A stretch of 64,000 bases of DNA from Asparagopsis taxiformis (taxonomy: Eukaryota > Rhodophyta > Florideophyceae > Bonnemaisoniales > Bonnemaisoniaceae). Positions within the stretch are counted from its first letter, which is position 1, and each line of letters begins with the position of its first letter. The notes under the pieces were generated by a model, which was not told the origin of the DNA, did not search any database, and was given only the letters and a program-made list of their open reading frames with translations. Below, piece by piece: positions 1 to 11,034 of this stretch. The stretch spans positions 1-64,000 of the forward strand of contig JALQPE010002554.1 of the NCBI GenBank assembly GCA_030407315.1. The letters run 5' to 3'. Both the position numbers and the translations under genes were made by a program.

Positions 1-790
1 CGATCACCCATCTCCCTCACTATCACGTTCTCCCTACCATCCGAACGCCATGCACCACCATCCGCACATACTGCAAGAACCCTCACGACCTAGATTACAA
101 AAATCCCTCCTTCCCAATCCATCCCGCTTTCCTCGACACCACCCCAGCCCATTAAATCATCAAGACATCAAACATGAACATGGTCAGCAAAATCTTACAC
201 CACTTGAAACCCACTCTCACTTCTATCGTATGCCCGAAAATATACACATACCAGAAACACCTCACAGCTTCATTCCCCATCTTCCTAGATCCCTTCTTCA
301 CTCTCCTTCAGTCCTGCCGTTCCTGCTTCACCACTCCTGCATCACATACAAAACATCAACCCCAACAGTCAGATTCAAAAGCAACGCTTACCACGACAGA
401 TATCCTAGAAACTCCCTTACTTACCTCTCCGAGAGGATGAGTGAATCATCCATCCTACACAAAATACAAACCATGATCCAAAAACCTTGCAATGAATAAT
501 CAAAGTCAGCAGTCCATATCTTCGCAAAACAAGTCTTGGTGCTCAGTGAAACTTACCTTCCGTCATCACCATTCCTGCATCATCTACACAACATCGGAAT
601 CAACCACAACAGTCAGACTCAAAACCAACCTTCCCTCACAGCATACTTTCAAAACTTCACGTACCTCTCTTCCATCCTCCGCTCAATACACACCATCAGT
701 CAACAGGCTTCCCATGAAAAATATCATCAACGGAAATAGTCAGACTCAAAACCCACGCTTCCCTCAACGCATACCCTCGAGGGTAGAGGA
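1..790 (-). repeat. Left-end diverged tandem array with reiterated splice-site-like motifs (E1)
   Basis: This pyrimidine/A-rich stretch recurs in E3 (36760-37540), N (55900-57680) and E2 (61690-63030). On the minus strand it carries repeated GTAAGT and TTGTGTAG motifs around 27-nt and ~12-nt blocks; for example the 27-nt block at 557-583 is followed on the minus strand by GTAAGT (551-556) and preceded by TGTGTAG (584-590). Short ORFs translated from it are Ser/Thr/His/Pro-rich and not conserved in frame between copies, so I do not call genes here. Confidence 0.6.
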
Positions 791-838
791 TGGAACGAAG
801 GTACGTGCGCGAATCTTGATCAAGATTCGCGCACGTAC
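772..838. promoter_or_regulatory. Paired palindromes upstream of transposase
   Basis: A 14-bp perfect palindrome (TACCCTCGAGGGTA, 772-785) is followed 15 bp later by a 38-bp perfect palindrome at 801-838 centred on TTGATCAA. The same pair is kept in E3 (long palindrome 37551-37588) and E2 (61629-61666), each with a single mismatch in the long one. It lies about 600 bp upstream of the transposase start. Conservation and position suggest a protein-binding site or hairpin; the function is not known. Confidence 0.6.
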
Positions 839-1439
839 AAAGCAAAGTCGGTCAAAGAATATCAGTCGGTGATGAGGGCGGAGTGGAGCCTGCGGCGTCG
901 ACCGGACAGCTTTCTGCGTCCGCTTAAGTCTTGCTGTGCATACTCGAAATCATCGCCGGCAGTGAGATTGAGTATGGCCCAAGCCATGGTCTCTGATTCC
1001 CCGAACAATGAGATCCGGATCGAGAACAACGAATATAAACATATAATCATATATATGAGAATCCATTTGCTTTCCTTACATGATCCGTGGCATATCCGCT
1101 GTAAAGCACATTCAGATTCCACGAAGTTCGGAAATAAAAAAGTTTATTATTACAAATGAATTAATTGAAAATTCATCTCCCAGGGCAGTCGTTCGTCCTT
1201 CCATGCACACGTTGCCAGCACGCAATGTGATGTAACAGTTGGAAATGATTGAACTCTCGGTTAAATTCCACCGTTGGGATGTCAGCTGGAGTGAGCACAA
1301 AACTACTACCCACAAAACTACGAACGAACACGTTACATTCCAAGTCTCGAAAGCACCACAAAAATAAAATTGGTCGCATCTGGACGGCACAGTCTCCCCT
1401 GTTCAGCTCGCAATCCTCCCTTTTGCGTCAAAACTCGAC

Positions 1440-4400
1440 ATGGAATGCAAGTATGAAGGGTGCTTCTACTACTGCGTAGATGCTTATGCGCTCGCGCTGC
1501 ATGAGCGAACGTGTCGCTACCGTTTCAACCCCTCTCCCCAACATTTCAACAACGCTCGTGTCCCTGCCGTCACCCATGAGCCTGCTCGAAACGGCGACCA
1601 TGATTCCCCGCAACCCAGCTCCCCAGACCCAGAATCTGGTCGTGCTTCCTCCAGCGACTCACCCTGTGACGCTTCACTGCCACCAACCTCAACCCCCTCC
1701 CGCGCAGACCTCCTCGTGCAATCCCTCGCCGCCAGTCTCACAACCCTCGAGTACAAGGCCGGCGCTGGCCGCGTGAGCGAAGTCATCACCATCCTACAAG
1801 ACCCCGCATTCTCCCTAGAAAAGTTCAACAGCGCCGTTCGCACCGTAGAAGAATGTCGCCACGTTACCGCTTCCATGGTCGAAACACATTTCCGCACCGA
1901 AGGTTACAAGAGCCACATCATTCCAGACAAAACTGGTAAGTACTCGGCACAGCTGTACCTCCGCGACCCAGTCGACATGCTCCGCAGGCAGTTAGCACTG
2001 GCTAACGACCAAAATACTCTCTTCCACCCCTCCCCACAGACCGCCCCAGACGGCACCGCAATATTTTCTCATCCCCTACACACAGAATTCGCGAAAACGC
2101 TGCACCAGGTTACTAGACAGCGCGTGCAGCTCTCGGAAGATCCACAGGTCGTATGGGCAGAGGAAAATGATCCCACACCTTCCTCCTTTGCCGGCCTCCT
2201 CCAAGTGTACTCCGACAAGAGCAGCACAAGCCTCAAGAGCTCCGCAATCGTCGCATACCCCATACACGTCACACTGCTCAACTTCTCCGCCCCCCTCCGT
2301 CGCCACTGCATCCGTACCGGCCTCACCATCGTCGGGTATCTTCCGTACATTGTTAACCTTCGTCCAACGCCTTGTTCGGTGATGAAATGCCGACAACCTC
2401 TAGTTCTGCTAGTCGCGCTCGCAAAATTGATATTCTTCATAAAGCACTCGAAAAAGTGTTTTCGTCCCTATCCACCGCGTTCTCTTCCGGGTTCCCCTGC
2501 ACAGACTCCACTGCAACTGCCCGCCAATGCTTTCCCATCCTAGCCAATTATTGCTGCGACTTTCCAGAGGCCAAAGAGCTGTCATGCACTCGCAACAGCA
2601 CTACCACCACACATCCCTGCCACCGCTGCTACATCCCCGCCACTCAACTTGAATCCACCGCGCCACACCAGCCCCGCTCCCTCGATGATACACGCTCTGC
2701 ACGCCAAGAGAGCGCTCAGGAGCATACAACTGCTCCGCTCGAAGCTCTCTCCCTCCTCGAACAACACTCTGTCCTCGAATCGACCGCTCTTTTACCCACC
2801 AACAGTCCCCTAGACCCCTACAACATTTTCTCCTTCGAGCCTCTGCACAATCTCCACCTCGGCATCTCAAAGCTCATCAAACAGTGCATTGTCCACCGCC
2901 TCAGCTCCCCAGACCTCACCACCACCACTGCCTCCCATTCCGGGACACCTCGCACCTTCAAGAAGGTGAAAAAATCCATCCTCGCCGGCTCAAACAGCAT
3001 TCTGTCCGCTATCGAACGCGACTACTACATCACCGGTCTTCATGTCGACTTCTCCAAGGGTGAGAAGGGCACCAATTTGAACGGCCTCTTCACGGAGGAC
3101 GGCATACGCGGCATGCTCGCAGCCAAAGACTATCACCATGTCGACATGGTGTTCCCTTTCATCGCAGCATTCATTGACACATGCTGTGACGAAGTAGATA
3201 CAGCCCCCCTCACTTCCATCTGCACGCAATACTCTGACCTCGTCGCATGGGTCATGAAACGCGGTCGCATCAAGCACTGGACTGCCGCCGAACTAGAAAG
3301 CCTCCAGAACTCCATTTCCTATTTCAAACAATCAATGCTCTCCACCCTCGGCCCATTCCACACCACAGGTCTCAAAACTTTCAAGTTCCATCTTCTAGAC
3401 CATCTTCCCGGTGACTTGCAGAGATATGGCGCCCTGGAACACATTGATGCAGGCCCCTACGAACACTCGCATCTTCTGTTCAAACAGAGTTATAGGAAAA
3501 CCTCTCGAAGGCGCTCCACAGCCATGGAAGAGACTATTCGCCACATGGAATTCTCCTTGGCCACTCCAACTGGTCACACCCCATCGAACACATTGGGAAA
3601 CCCACGCATGATATCGCCCACAGACGGTGCAGTACTCGTTCGCGACGGATTCACCGTTGCACTGCACGACTTTGCCTCCCTGCTGCCCGATGCAACCCTC
3701 CTCGTTGCAGATATCGACGGACAGCCCGATCCTGCCACTCTTTTGCCTCTGCACAACTCCTCGTTCCCGTCTGGCACCATAACGCTATTCCAGCAACTCG
3801 GTGACACAGCTGCACAAGCGTTCCTCACCCTCGCTAGACTGCGCGCCACGGCAGAAGGCCCTCCAATACATGACATGGACATTTCCGTCACCGTGGTAAA
3901 GTCCGCCTACGTCATGGGAGGGTACGTCCCAGATGCCGACGACTTTGACCCGCACAGTGGCATGCTTCGCCCACAAACGTGTCGAGGCACAAGCAGCAGC
4001 GCGTCTTTGCAACTTCATCGTTCGGCCCCGCAAAGAGATCGCAGTACTCCTTTGTCGTCATCTCCGGAACTGCCGATGACTACAGAACCATATGGGTAGG
4101 GCGCGTCCTGGCACTGGTACGCCTGCAGTCTCCAAACCTGTTTCAACCTGTAGAACTCGCTTTCGTTCAGTATATGACCTGCTTTGCCCCAAAAACCGCT
4201 GTGGAAAAATCACTTGGGTGCATTTGTTTAAAGTGGTCCACATGGGACCCGGACAACGGATCCGTTGACAGCAATGACACTGCATCCCACAGTGCAGGTG
4301 GTCCTTGGTTTGACCTCATTCCTGCATCTACTATATCTGGCACCGTGCACATCGTACGAAGTAACTTTCCAGTCAAGCCATTTACGAAACAAATGCACTG

Positions 4401-4478
4401 GTCGGACCACCGTTTCTATCTCAACCGCTTCTACACCAACACTGATTACCATTCACAGATGATAATGAAGAAGAATAA
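1440..4478 (+). pseudogene. Plavaka/KDZ-CACTA-like transposase, E1 copy, frame-disrupted
   Basis: About 1010 codons in three frames. The start at ATG 1440 opens a C2HC zinc-finger-like motif (Cys3, Cys8, His21, Cys25). The frame-0 part (to about 2345) contains a SDK-type motif near residue 259, followed by an Arg-containing stretch and GYLP. That combination is the core I recall from Plavaka and related KDZ/CACTA transposases. The middle part (frame 2, to about 3970) has the CH..C, FEPLHNLHLG and EH-rich stretches typical of the C-terminal catalytic half. Compared with E3, E1 lacks one C near 3971 and one G near 4449. A further frame change in 2263-2400 could be a frameshift or a short intron. 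It is convergent with the coiled-coil gene (91-bp gap). The family is inferred from motifs; a profile search would settle it. Probably inactive as read, unless an intron explains the first break and the two single-base losses are errors. Confidence 0.75.
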
Positions 4479-4569
4479 ATCTAAATCGCAGCACTCTATT
4501 GATAATGTACTACATGAAAAACCTTCTAGCCAACGTCACATTTACTGCACTAATTTCAACCATCCTCCA

Positions 4570-6840
4570 TTACGCCAAACCGTTATCAGCAGTGGCTGCA
4601 TGGCGCCGCTCCATGCCCCCATACTGTGGGGCATTGATTTCGACATTCAGGTTTGCACTCAGGTGTCCAGCATATGGGTCAACGACGAAAAGTTCTGCGC
4701 CAATTAGTCCTTGCGCAATCACACAATCCATTACAGCACCGAGGTTTGACGTAATATGCGATTGAATCCAATCCTCGGACACTAGAACAAGTGATGAGCA
4801 GCGGTTTACATCATCAACGACATGAACAATTCCAGACCCCTCTCCGCTTTGCCACACTTCAACAGCCTCTCTCGTCACAGTACGGCTTGCAAACACATGC
4901 CGTGACTGTGCACTAGTCCGCTGTTCGCTCTCGACAACGTCCGTTTCTTCCCTTGCTTGCGAGCCTTGGAGACAAGACATGCAGTACACCACCATACCAA
5001 CTAATTGCTGAAAAGCTACCCCCACATATTGACTGTACCGCCTTGTAAACTCCTTCTGCCGTGCACCTCCTTTCCCCTTCGGTTCATCCAAACACTCCAC
5101 AGTAGTCACTAGCCAAGCATCCAGGCGCGCCAGCGTTAGTATGCTCGTCTCTATGTCCATTACTTGTTCTGGTCGTATCGAATAACCCCTGAAGATGTCC
5201 AGCACATTCACAGCTACTCGGTTGTTAAACCATGCATCACCATTCACTTCCATTTCGAAGCTGTCAGGAACCATGCCTTTGCTGTATCGCAGCTCTGAGA
5301 ACGGTGCCGTTCGCCACCTCCCCATATCCAAATCACCGTTGCTTTCCCGTTTCAAAAGCTTCTCAGACGCTTCGCGCTTTTGATCCTCTCGCTCGTCCAT
5401 CTCAGCTCGCGTCGTCAGCATCGTGCATCTAGACATTAATTTCGTGTACCCCAGCGAACCGAACAATCTGTCCCTCGCATTACGCTTCCGTGCACTCATC
5501 ACGTCGGACAGTTTCTGCGTCACCTTCACTTTCAATTCCTTGCTCCCCGCCACAGCCTCTTGACAGCACACACGCTGCTCCTCATCGGAAAACACATCAC
5601 ACCACGGACTTTGACGCAGTACGTGTCGCACCAAGTCATTCAGCAGATCACTCTCGTCTCTGTACGAAGGTGTATACCACTGCAGATTCTTGATGATATA
5701 GCCCGGAGGGGTAGCAATATATCCTACACCGTTTTCGCTCCAAAGTGCCCCTTCTACCGGCTCTACCTCGATGGTACGTCCAGTCCAACGTCTCTGCGTT
5801 TGTTCCGCTATAGGGTCCAGCTCCATAGTCTCGTTCTTGCACCACTTTGTCAGGTTTTCCTCAACCGCCCTAAGAACTCCAAGGTATTTCACAGGAATGG
5901 CTTTCTGTATTTTCGACTTACCGCCACTGTGATCACTGATTCTACCTGTTCTCGCAATTGCAGTAAGGCTGGCATTTTCCGCCTGCAGAGTCTTCACCTT
6001 AGCCTCCAACGCAACTATCTCCGTGGTGAGCGCCTTGTTTGCTATGTCCTGGCTAAACACTTTTTTTTCCAGCTCCGCGATCTTCTTCTTCTGCGCATTG
6101 ATGCGACTCGCCATTAAATCGATGGATTCCGGCGGATGCAACCTCTCTGCCCTCACCGTCCCCCCATCTCGCACGCTATCGGGATTATGATGTCCTCCAT
6201 CGCCAATAGCCTGACGTCGCGGGGGCGTTACGCGCATATTTGGCACCAATGACAGTCTGTTGTGACGAGGCCCGCACTCCGGCTGCTCTCTCCCCTCAGT
6301 ACCACCTGACCGCCGATGATAGTTGGCATCCTGTGAACGTTGCTCAGAAACAACATCCCTTGCCGCTATCCTCGGGTCCCTGACTGCATTACCTGCTGGG
6401 GCTGATGTACTCGGCATAGTTGGCGCAGTGGGGGTCACAGCCTCCAGTGTCTCGGGAACCCCCGGCTGGGACTCCGTCTGCAGCACCTCCGCATCTGCCA
6501 ACCCGGGAGGAACTACCTTTGCCATAGCACTCTGCCGCAATTCCAACATGTTTTGAGCCACTATCATGTCATCATCATGATGTTCACTGTCCCTGCGAGC
6601 ACGCTTGCCTCGGTCAAGCCCCATCTCTCTCCGCGCCGTTCCTCCTTCCTCACTTTCTCGCTGCGGATCCCCAGTTCTGCGCCGGTCCGTCTTGCGACTA
6701 CCGGACCGCGGTTCAATGCTGCCGGTAGGCCCAGACCGCTTCTTCGCACGGGATTGTCGGGCACTCGATACAGCAGCTGCTGACCGGGTTTTCTGGAGGC
6801 CCGGAGGCTTTGGAGCTTTCTTCGCAATACGCGGCGGCAT
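4570..6840 (-). CDS. Coiled-coil accessory protein of the E transposon (756 aa)
   Basis: An uninterrupted ORF of 756 aa from ATG at 6840. Residues 1-90 are strongly basic with many Arg/Lys/Ser (several nuclear-localisation-like clusters). A Pro/Thr/Gly-rich linker follows, then a heptad-like coiled coil around residues 238-305 (Leu/Ile/Ala spacing, Lys/Glu rich). The C-terminal 400 residues look globular and contain Cys/Trp-bearing motifs I do not recognise. It is transcribed towards the transposase, ending 91 bp from its stop. By analogy with CACTA elements, which encode a DNA-binding partner (TnpA) besides the transposase, it could be a terminus-binding accessory protein; this is inference. 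The E3 copy has accumulated stops and frameshifts, and E2 has lost it. No homologue recognised. Confidence 0.75.
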   Translation of the reverse strand: MPPRIAKKAPKPPGLQKTRSAAAVSSARQSRAKKRSGPTGSIEPRSGSRKTDRRRTGDPQRESEEGGTARREMGLDRGKRARRDSEHHDDDMIVAQNMLELRQSAMAKVVPPGLADAEVLQTESQPGVPETLEAVTPTAPTMPSTSAPAGNAVRDPRIAARDVVSEQRSQDANYHRRSGGTEGREQPECGPRHNRLSLVPNMRVTPPRRQAIGDGGHHNPDSVRDGGTVRAERLHPPESIDLMASRINAQKKKIAELEKKVFSQDIANKALTTEIVALEAKVKTLQAENASLTAIARTGRISDHSGGKSKIQKAIPVKYLGVLRAVEENLTKWCKNETMELDPIAEQTQRRWTGRTIEVEPVEGALWSENGVGYIATPPGYIIKNLQWYTPSYRDESDLLNDLVRHVLRQSPWCDVFSDEEQRVCCQEAVAGSKELKVKVTQKLSDVMSARKRNARDRLFGSLGYTKLMSRCTMLTTRAEMDEREDQKREASEKLLKRESNGDLDMGRWRTAPFSELRYSKGMVPDSFEMEVNGDAWFNNRVAVNVLDIFRGYSIRPEQVMDIETSILTLARLDAWLVTTVECLDEPKGKGGARQKEFTRRYSQYVGVAFQQLVGMVVYCMSCLQGSQAREETDVVESEQRTSAQSRHVFASRTVTREAVEVWQSGEGSGIVHVVDDVNRCSSLVLVSEDWIQSHITSNLGAVMDCVIAQGLIGAELFVVDPYAGHLSANLNVEINAPQYGGMERRHAATADNGLA

Positions 6841-7014
6841 AATGAAGCTTTCCCGGAAGCGATGGAACGATTGAGTTGCACGAGATACAAAAAAGATTGC
6901 TGTATAGTGTCGGTAACCACAACGGTCTGCGATGAACGTTCAGGTCAGGTCAAGTACCGGATAATACGCCAACAGCCCAGATTGTATACGGTAGGCAGTC
7001 ATCAACAGTATTTA

Positions 7015-7070
7015 ATGAGGTACAATTACAGCTGTAGAGCTAGGCCGCGAGCACCCCTATGTCCGGAAGA
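7015..7070 (-). promoter_or_regulatory. Probable promoter/5' region of the coiled-coil gene, shared with the dioxygenase gene
   Basis: On the minus strand this stretch reads GGGGTGCTCGC, then GCC, then AGCTGTAATT. It matches the region at 12101-12170 upstream of the ParB-dioxygenase gene and 43351-43420 in E3. In each case it lies between an hp repeat and a gene start 170-270 bp away, in the same orientation relative to the gene. Confidence 0.5.
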
Positions 7071-7075
7071 CGTCC

Positions 7076-7282
7076 TGATTTGAATTAAAATTTGGGCTAT
7101 TCTCAAAAACATGCACATGTGAACATGTTTTTGAGATGGGGGTGTGCCGTACGGCACTTTCGACCGCCCAAATCGATGTTTTTTGCAATATTTTTTTCTG
7201 CCCTGAATTGTAGAATTTCTGGGCCGGACAGCAATGCAACTGAGCTGGACATCCACCGGGCGTCCATTTCAACTTGGTCGTG
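7076..7282 (+). repeat. hp repeat unit 1 (hairpin repeat, forward orientation)
   Basis: Unit of about 200 bp. It starts CCTGATTTGAATT and contains a hairpin with 12-bp arms CTCAAAAACATG / CATGTTTTTGAG (7102-7135, itself enclosing CACATGTG). The 14-bp palindrome GTGCCGTACGGCAC follows at 7144-7157, and the unit ends in a GGCGTCC/GGACGTCC-type block. It separates the coiled-coil and methyltransferase modules. Short ORFs across these units are artefacts of the repeat. 7283-7499 holds nothing else I can identify. Confidence 0.85.
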
Positions 7283-7499
7283 TATTTTGCATCTGCACGC
7301 ATAACAGCATCCAAGCAGTCAGGTTCACTGCTCGGACGAAGTGCATCTAGAGTGTGAACGATTGGTTTTTGACAGGCGAGTACTGCTCAATAGGTTTCAC
7401 CCTGGAGTAATGGTGGCTGGACATGCTGCATTATATGATATACTTCAACTCTGGAACGTAGCTTTATTTGTAGTCGAAATGAAAACATCTTTCGTGACC

Positions 7500-10400
7500 C
7501 TAATTCCATGCTCTAAACGCTGTCCCATAATGAACGTAGAGCTCCTGCCCTGGACGGATATCGCGGATTGCACGTACTACGATGATCTTCGGATTTTCTA
7601 GGTCCTTCGCCTTGAGCTTCTTCCCCGTCGAACCGCTGCTGTAGTTCTCGACAAACTCGACGTTGGCCATCCGCCTGGTGTCTTCCGCCGGAGTGTCCTC
7701 ACCTCGCAAATACCGCGGGTCGTTGATGAACTGCGCCGAACAGAACGGAGCCGGAACAATCCAAATTGGATGCTCGATGTTTTCGTCGTCCTCCGCTGTT
7801 GCATACAGCTTGATGGCATACATCAAGAATGTTTCCTTCGTTATCGCCATGTGACCCTCTCCGTACGCGAACCTCATCGACTCCTTGCTCATATCAGAGT
7901 ACACAACAGTTCCGTAGTATGCACATACTTCGTCGCCAACATTAAATGTCTGTTCAGCGAAGAGCCCTCTTCCTGCATTTGGATGCTTAATCAGCGATGG
8001 TCGAACGCTCAATTTTTTCGCAACACAATCGTGTGCCCGCATCACGCGAGGGTTTTCAGTTTGCAACCAGCGGCGCAGGGAAGGTGGCCAATAATGTACC
8101 GGTTTTTCCATGTGCTCGTGCGACGCAATCGACTCTGGGCACAGCTGCCAGAGGTACTGCCGAATATATTTCGGGAACCTCTGGTACAGGGGAAGGCCAG
8201 GTGGGGGTTCGATGATCCTGCGTTCCCTCTGCGTACGCATCGTGACAGAGGGGGACGCCAAGAACTTCTCAGCACTCTGTTTCGCTTCTGTCGTGACCCT
8301 CATGTCAGTGTTGTTTGAAAGAATTACACGTGACATGACTGCACACAGCTTTGGAAGCGATCGTGCCACACACAATTTGTCCATGTCACTGCCAACGAAA
8401 ACACGGTGCTCAGGCAAGCTCATAGCTGCTTTTCCCGTTGCGAAAGTGCCAGAGAATGGATCGACAACAATATCACCAGGCTGTGAATGCTGGCTGATCA
8501 ACTCCATCATGAGAGCGACGCTCTTCTGCTCTGCACGAACTCTGACCGTAGCACCGGTTGTGCTCCTTGTTCGCCACACCATCTCATTCGAATCGATGGC
8601 GGGCATATTGATGGTGACGTTGCACCACGCCGGGTACGTGCCGTCCATGTATCCGTGGTTCCTATAGGCCACCATCTCGCTTCCGGTCTTGAACGGAACA
8701 CCTCGCTTCCAGAAGTGGATAGCGACCTCTGCCATGTTCATGCGTTGGTACCTCTTCCGCCCCGGCATTTGATAGAGGTGCCCAGGTAGTCGGACAAACA
8801 ACAGAGGTACCTCGTCAACGAAGAAAACTGAATTCCGAACGACGTCCTCCTCCTCCTCCTCCTCCTCCTCATCCGCACTTTCTTCGCCACTGTGCTGCGA
8901 TGCTTCGGAGTCCGAATTCATGGACGTAACCTCTTCTTCATCCGACCCGTCATCACTGGCAGCAGCATCGGTTGGGCCTTCTGACTGCGGTCCTTTGTAC
9001 GTTTCCAAGTAATGGAACCATTCGTAGAACTGCAAAACGGAGCAGAACACGATGCCGTGGCCACCGGGGCGCAACAGCTCGTCAAACACTTCGATGCTAG
9101 CCTGCATATCTTCTGCAGTTAGCCTGTCGTACGAAGAGTTGGAATCGTTCCTCTTACGACGAACATTGTAGGGCGGATCTGTCAGAATGAGCTGAACGTT
9201 GCCCGTGATGGGCACGTGTTCTCGGCTCTCGTCGGCACTGACCAAATCTTCGAAAGGGACGTCATACACCCGGCAATACTGACTCATTTTCGAAAGAAAG
9301 TCCTTTGCGAGAGCCTGCCCTTCACTTTCCTGCTCTTCTGTCGCATGGGGTGACGGTGACGGGGGAGACGGCCCTTGGGCAGTAAGACTGGTCCTCCCAG
9401 GTCCAAGTTGAAGCCTGGTTGTGTGTCTTGTCGACGGAACCAAACCTCTCCCTCCTGTGTTGCGACGAGTGGGAGTGTCATCAACCGGCTTGGGGACCTT
9501 TTCTGCGTCCGCGGCTTGTGGTGCCGGGCGGAGGACAGCCATAACGTCTTCGTCGAGGGTGTCAAAGTACGCTGGCAGCTTGTCCGGATTTCCGCTTGAC
9601 AAGTATATTTCCAGCGCCCCCCAGCGGTCGGACTCCGGCCAGGTGTACAGGTCCGGGTTGACGATAAGAAACTGCAACCGGTCGAAGAACTTCCTCACAA
9701 GGTCCCTAAATACACTGTGCTGCGCACTGGTTCTTGTCTCTACTTTTCCACCATATCCATCAGGATGAGATAGGGGAGCTTTGTCGTGGTAGAGATCTAG
9801 CTTCTGCTCTATCGGTGCGAATAGACCTTCATCGAGCACGTCAAACCAATGCTCACTGCTGTCGAAAATGATGTACGGCGCCATCAACTCTTCGAAGCTG
9901 GAAAACTTTGCGGCGAAGGCCACATCGGTCCAAGCATGGTATAAAACTTGAACCACGTAACAAGCTCGATTAGTGCTTTTCCGATGGGCTGGGACGCGTG
10001 CGGCTTCGTTCCCCTCCTCGGCCGCGTCGCCTATTCGGCGACGCGGCAGGTTCTTGTTGTGATTTCGGATGATAGACAACGCTTGGAAATACATCAATAC
10101 CTCGAACGTTTCCGGTGGAGCAAGAACGAAGGCGCTTGGTTCCCCGCGCTGCGGCGCCTGTAGTGGCGAAGGAAGCATGTTACATCCAATAAGGAAGGTC
10201 TGCGGCACGATCCCAGAAAGGATGCAGTGCTCAACCCATTGCCCGATACGCTCATCCTGTCTTGAAAACTCGGCAATGGGTAATGCCAGACGAACAATCT
10301 GCTTGGCTCGCTCAACGTTCATCTCTGCCATGACGATTTCGGCAACATCCGCCTCGACTCCAGCATTTTCGAACGACCGCTGAAGGCCATGCTGAGTCGA

Positions 10401-10696
10401 CCTTGCAGCGCCAGAAATTGTTCTTCTGTGCCCTGCGCAACCCAAGCGCCAAGGTCCGCGTATGTGAAACCTCCCGGCTTGTCCGTCAAGTCTGCGAAAC
10501 TTGAGTGGGCGAACAAATCCAGCAAGAGGCGGAGGAAGTCTTTGCCAGCGAGAGTAGTTTCGCGGGCGGCGCGACCTACGTTTCGACGTGTACCCATGTC
10601 ACTAGAATCCTCCCAAGGGCTAGCGGGTTCGCGCAGAATTGGCACGGTTGCGTCGTCAACGATCGGATTGCTGTTGCGCCTGCGCTTATTCGTCAT
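7500..10696 (-). pseudogene. DNA methyltransferase-SET domain fusion, E1 copy (one frameshift)
   Basis: ATG at 10696 to TAG at 7500, about 1065 aa. One nucleotide is missing near 10368 relative to the E2 copy (AAAATG against AAGAATG), splitting it into two ORFs; it may be a mutation or an error, otherwise the frame is open. DPPY (about residue 507) precedes a DPFSGTFATG motif (about 746): the order IV then I of beta-class amino-methyltransferases (N6_N4_Mtase, PF01555). DPPY favours N6-adenine. A GAG-microsatellite-encoded acidic stretch lies between them. The last 160 residues form a SET domain: NAGRGLFA at about 907, AYYG, INDP and NVEF in place of the usual NHSC region, and a final HYG. 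The N-terminal 350 residues are unrecognised. The likely role is methylating DNA and a lysine substrate on or near the element. Both activities are inferred from motifs. Confidence 0.85.
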
Positions 10697-10952
10697 AATG
10701 GAATGAGTGGAAATTCGGTACAGGATGGCGACCGCTCGGCGAGACAGTCAAATTTGACGACGTATCTCGTGACGTTTGCACTCTTTCGTGAGGAACACTG
10801 GTTGATATCGAACGGAACAGAGTATACGGGTACACAGCACTGGAAAGGTCTTGAAACCCGTAACCGGTGTAGGTAATAAGTTGTGACGGATACGTGGTAG
10901 ACAAAAATTTTAAAAGATTGTGATTCCCTGTCTTTGAGGGTTGTACTGCACG

Positions 10953-10982
10953 GCCGCCATGGCGGCTGTGACTGCAGTCACA
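10953..10982 (-). promoter_or_regulatory. Palindrome pair in the 5' flank of the methyltransferase gene
   Basis: Two perfect palindromes sit back to back, GCCGCCATGGCGGC (10953-10966) and TGTGACTGCAGTCACA (10967-10982), about 260 bp upstream of the methyltransferase ATG and just inside hp unit 2. In E2 only the first survives, at about 45063-45076. They could be regulator sites; no further evidence. Confidence 0.3.
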
Positions 10983-11034
10983 TAGGTTGTCACAGGTGCA
11001 TCACGCTTACCAGGTGAGCGACATCCGGACGGCC

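Noticed and set aside
50..872. Ser/Thr/His-rich ORFs at the left end as proteins
   Set aside because: Frames are not conserved among E1, E3, N and E2; the sequence is a diverged tandem array.
1933..2042. GTAAGT at about 1934 with CACAG at about 2040 as an intron in the transposase
   Set aside because: The interval is open in frame, conserved in all three copies and its translation fits the surrounding protein.
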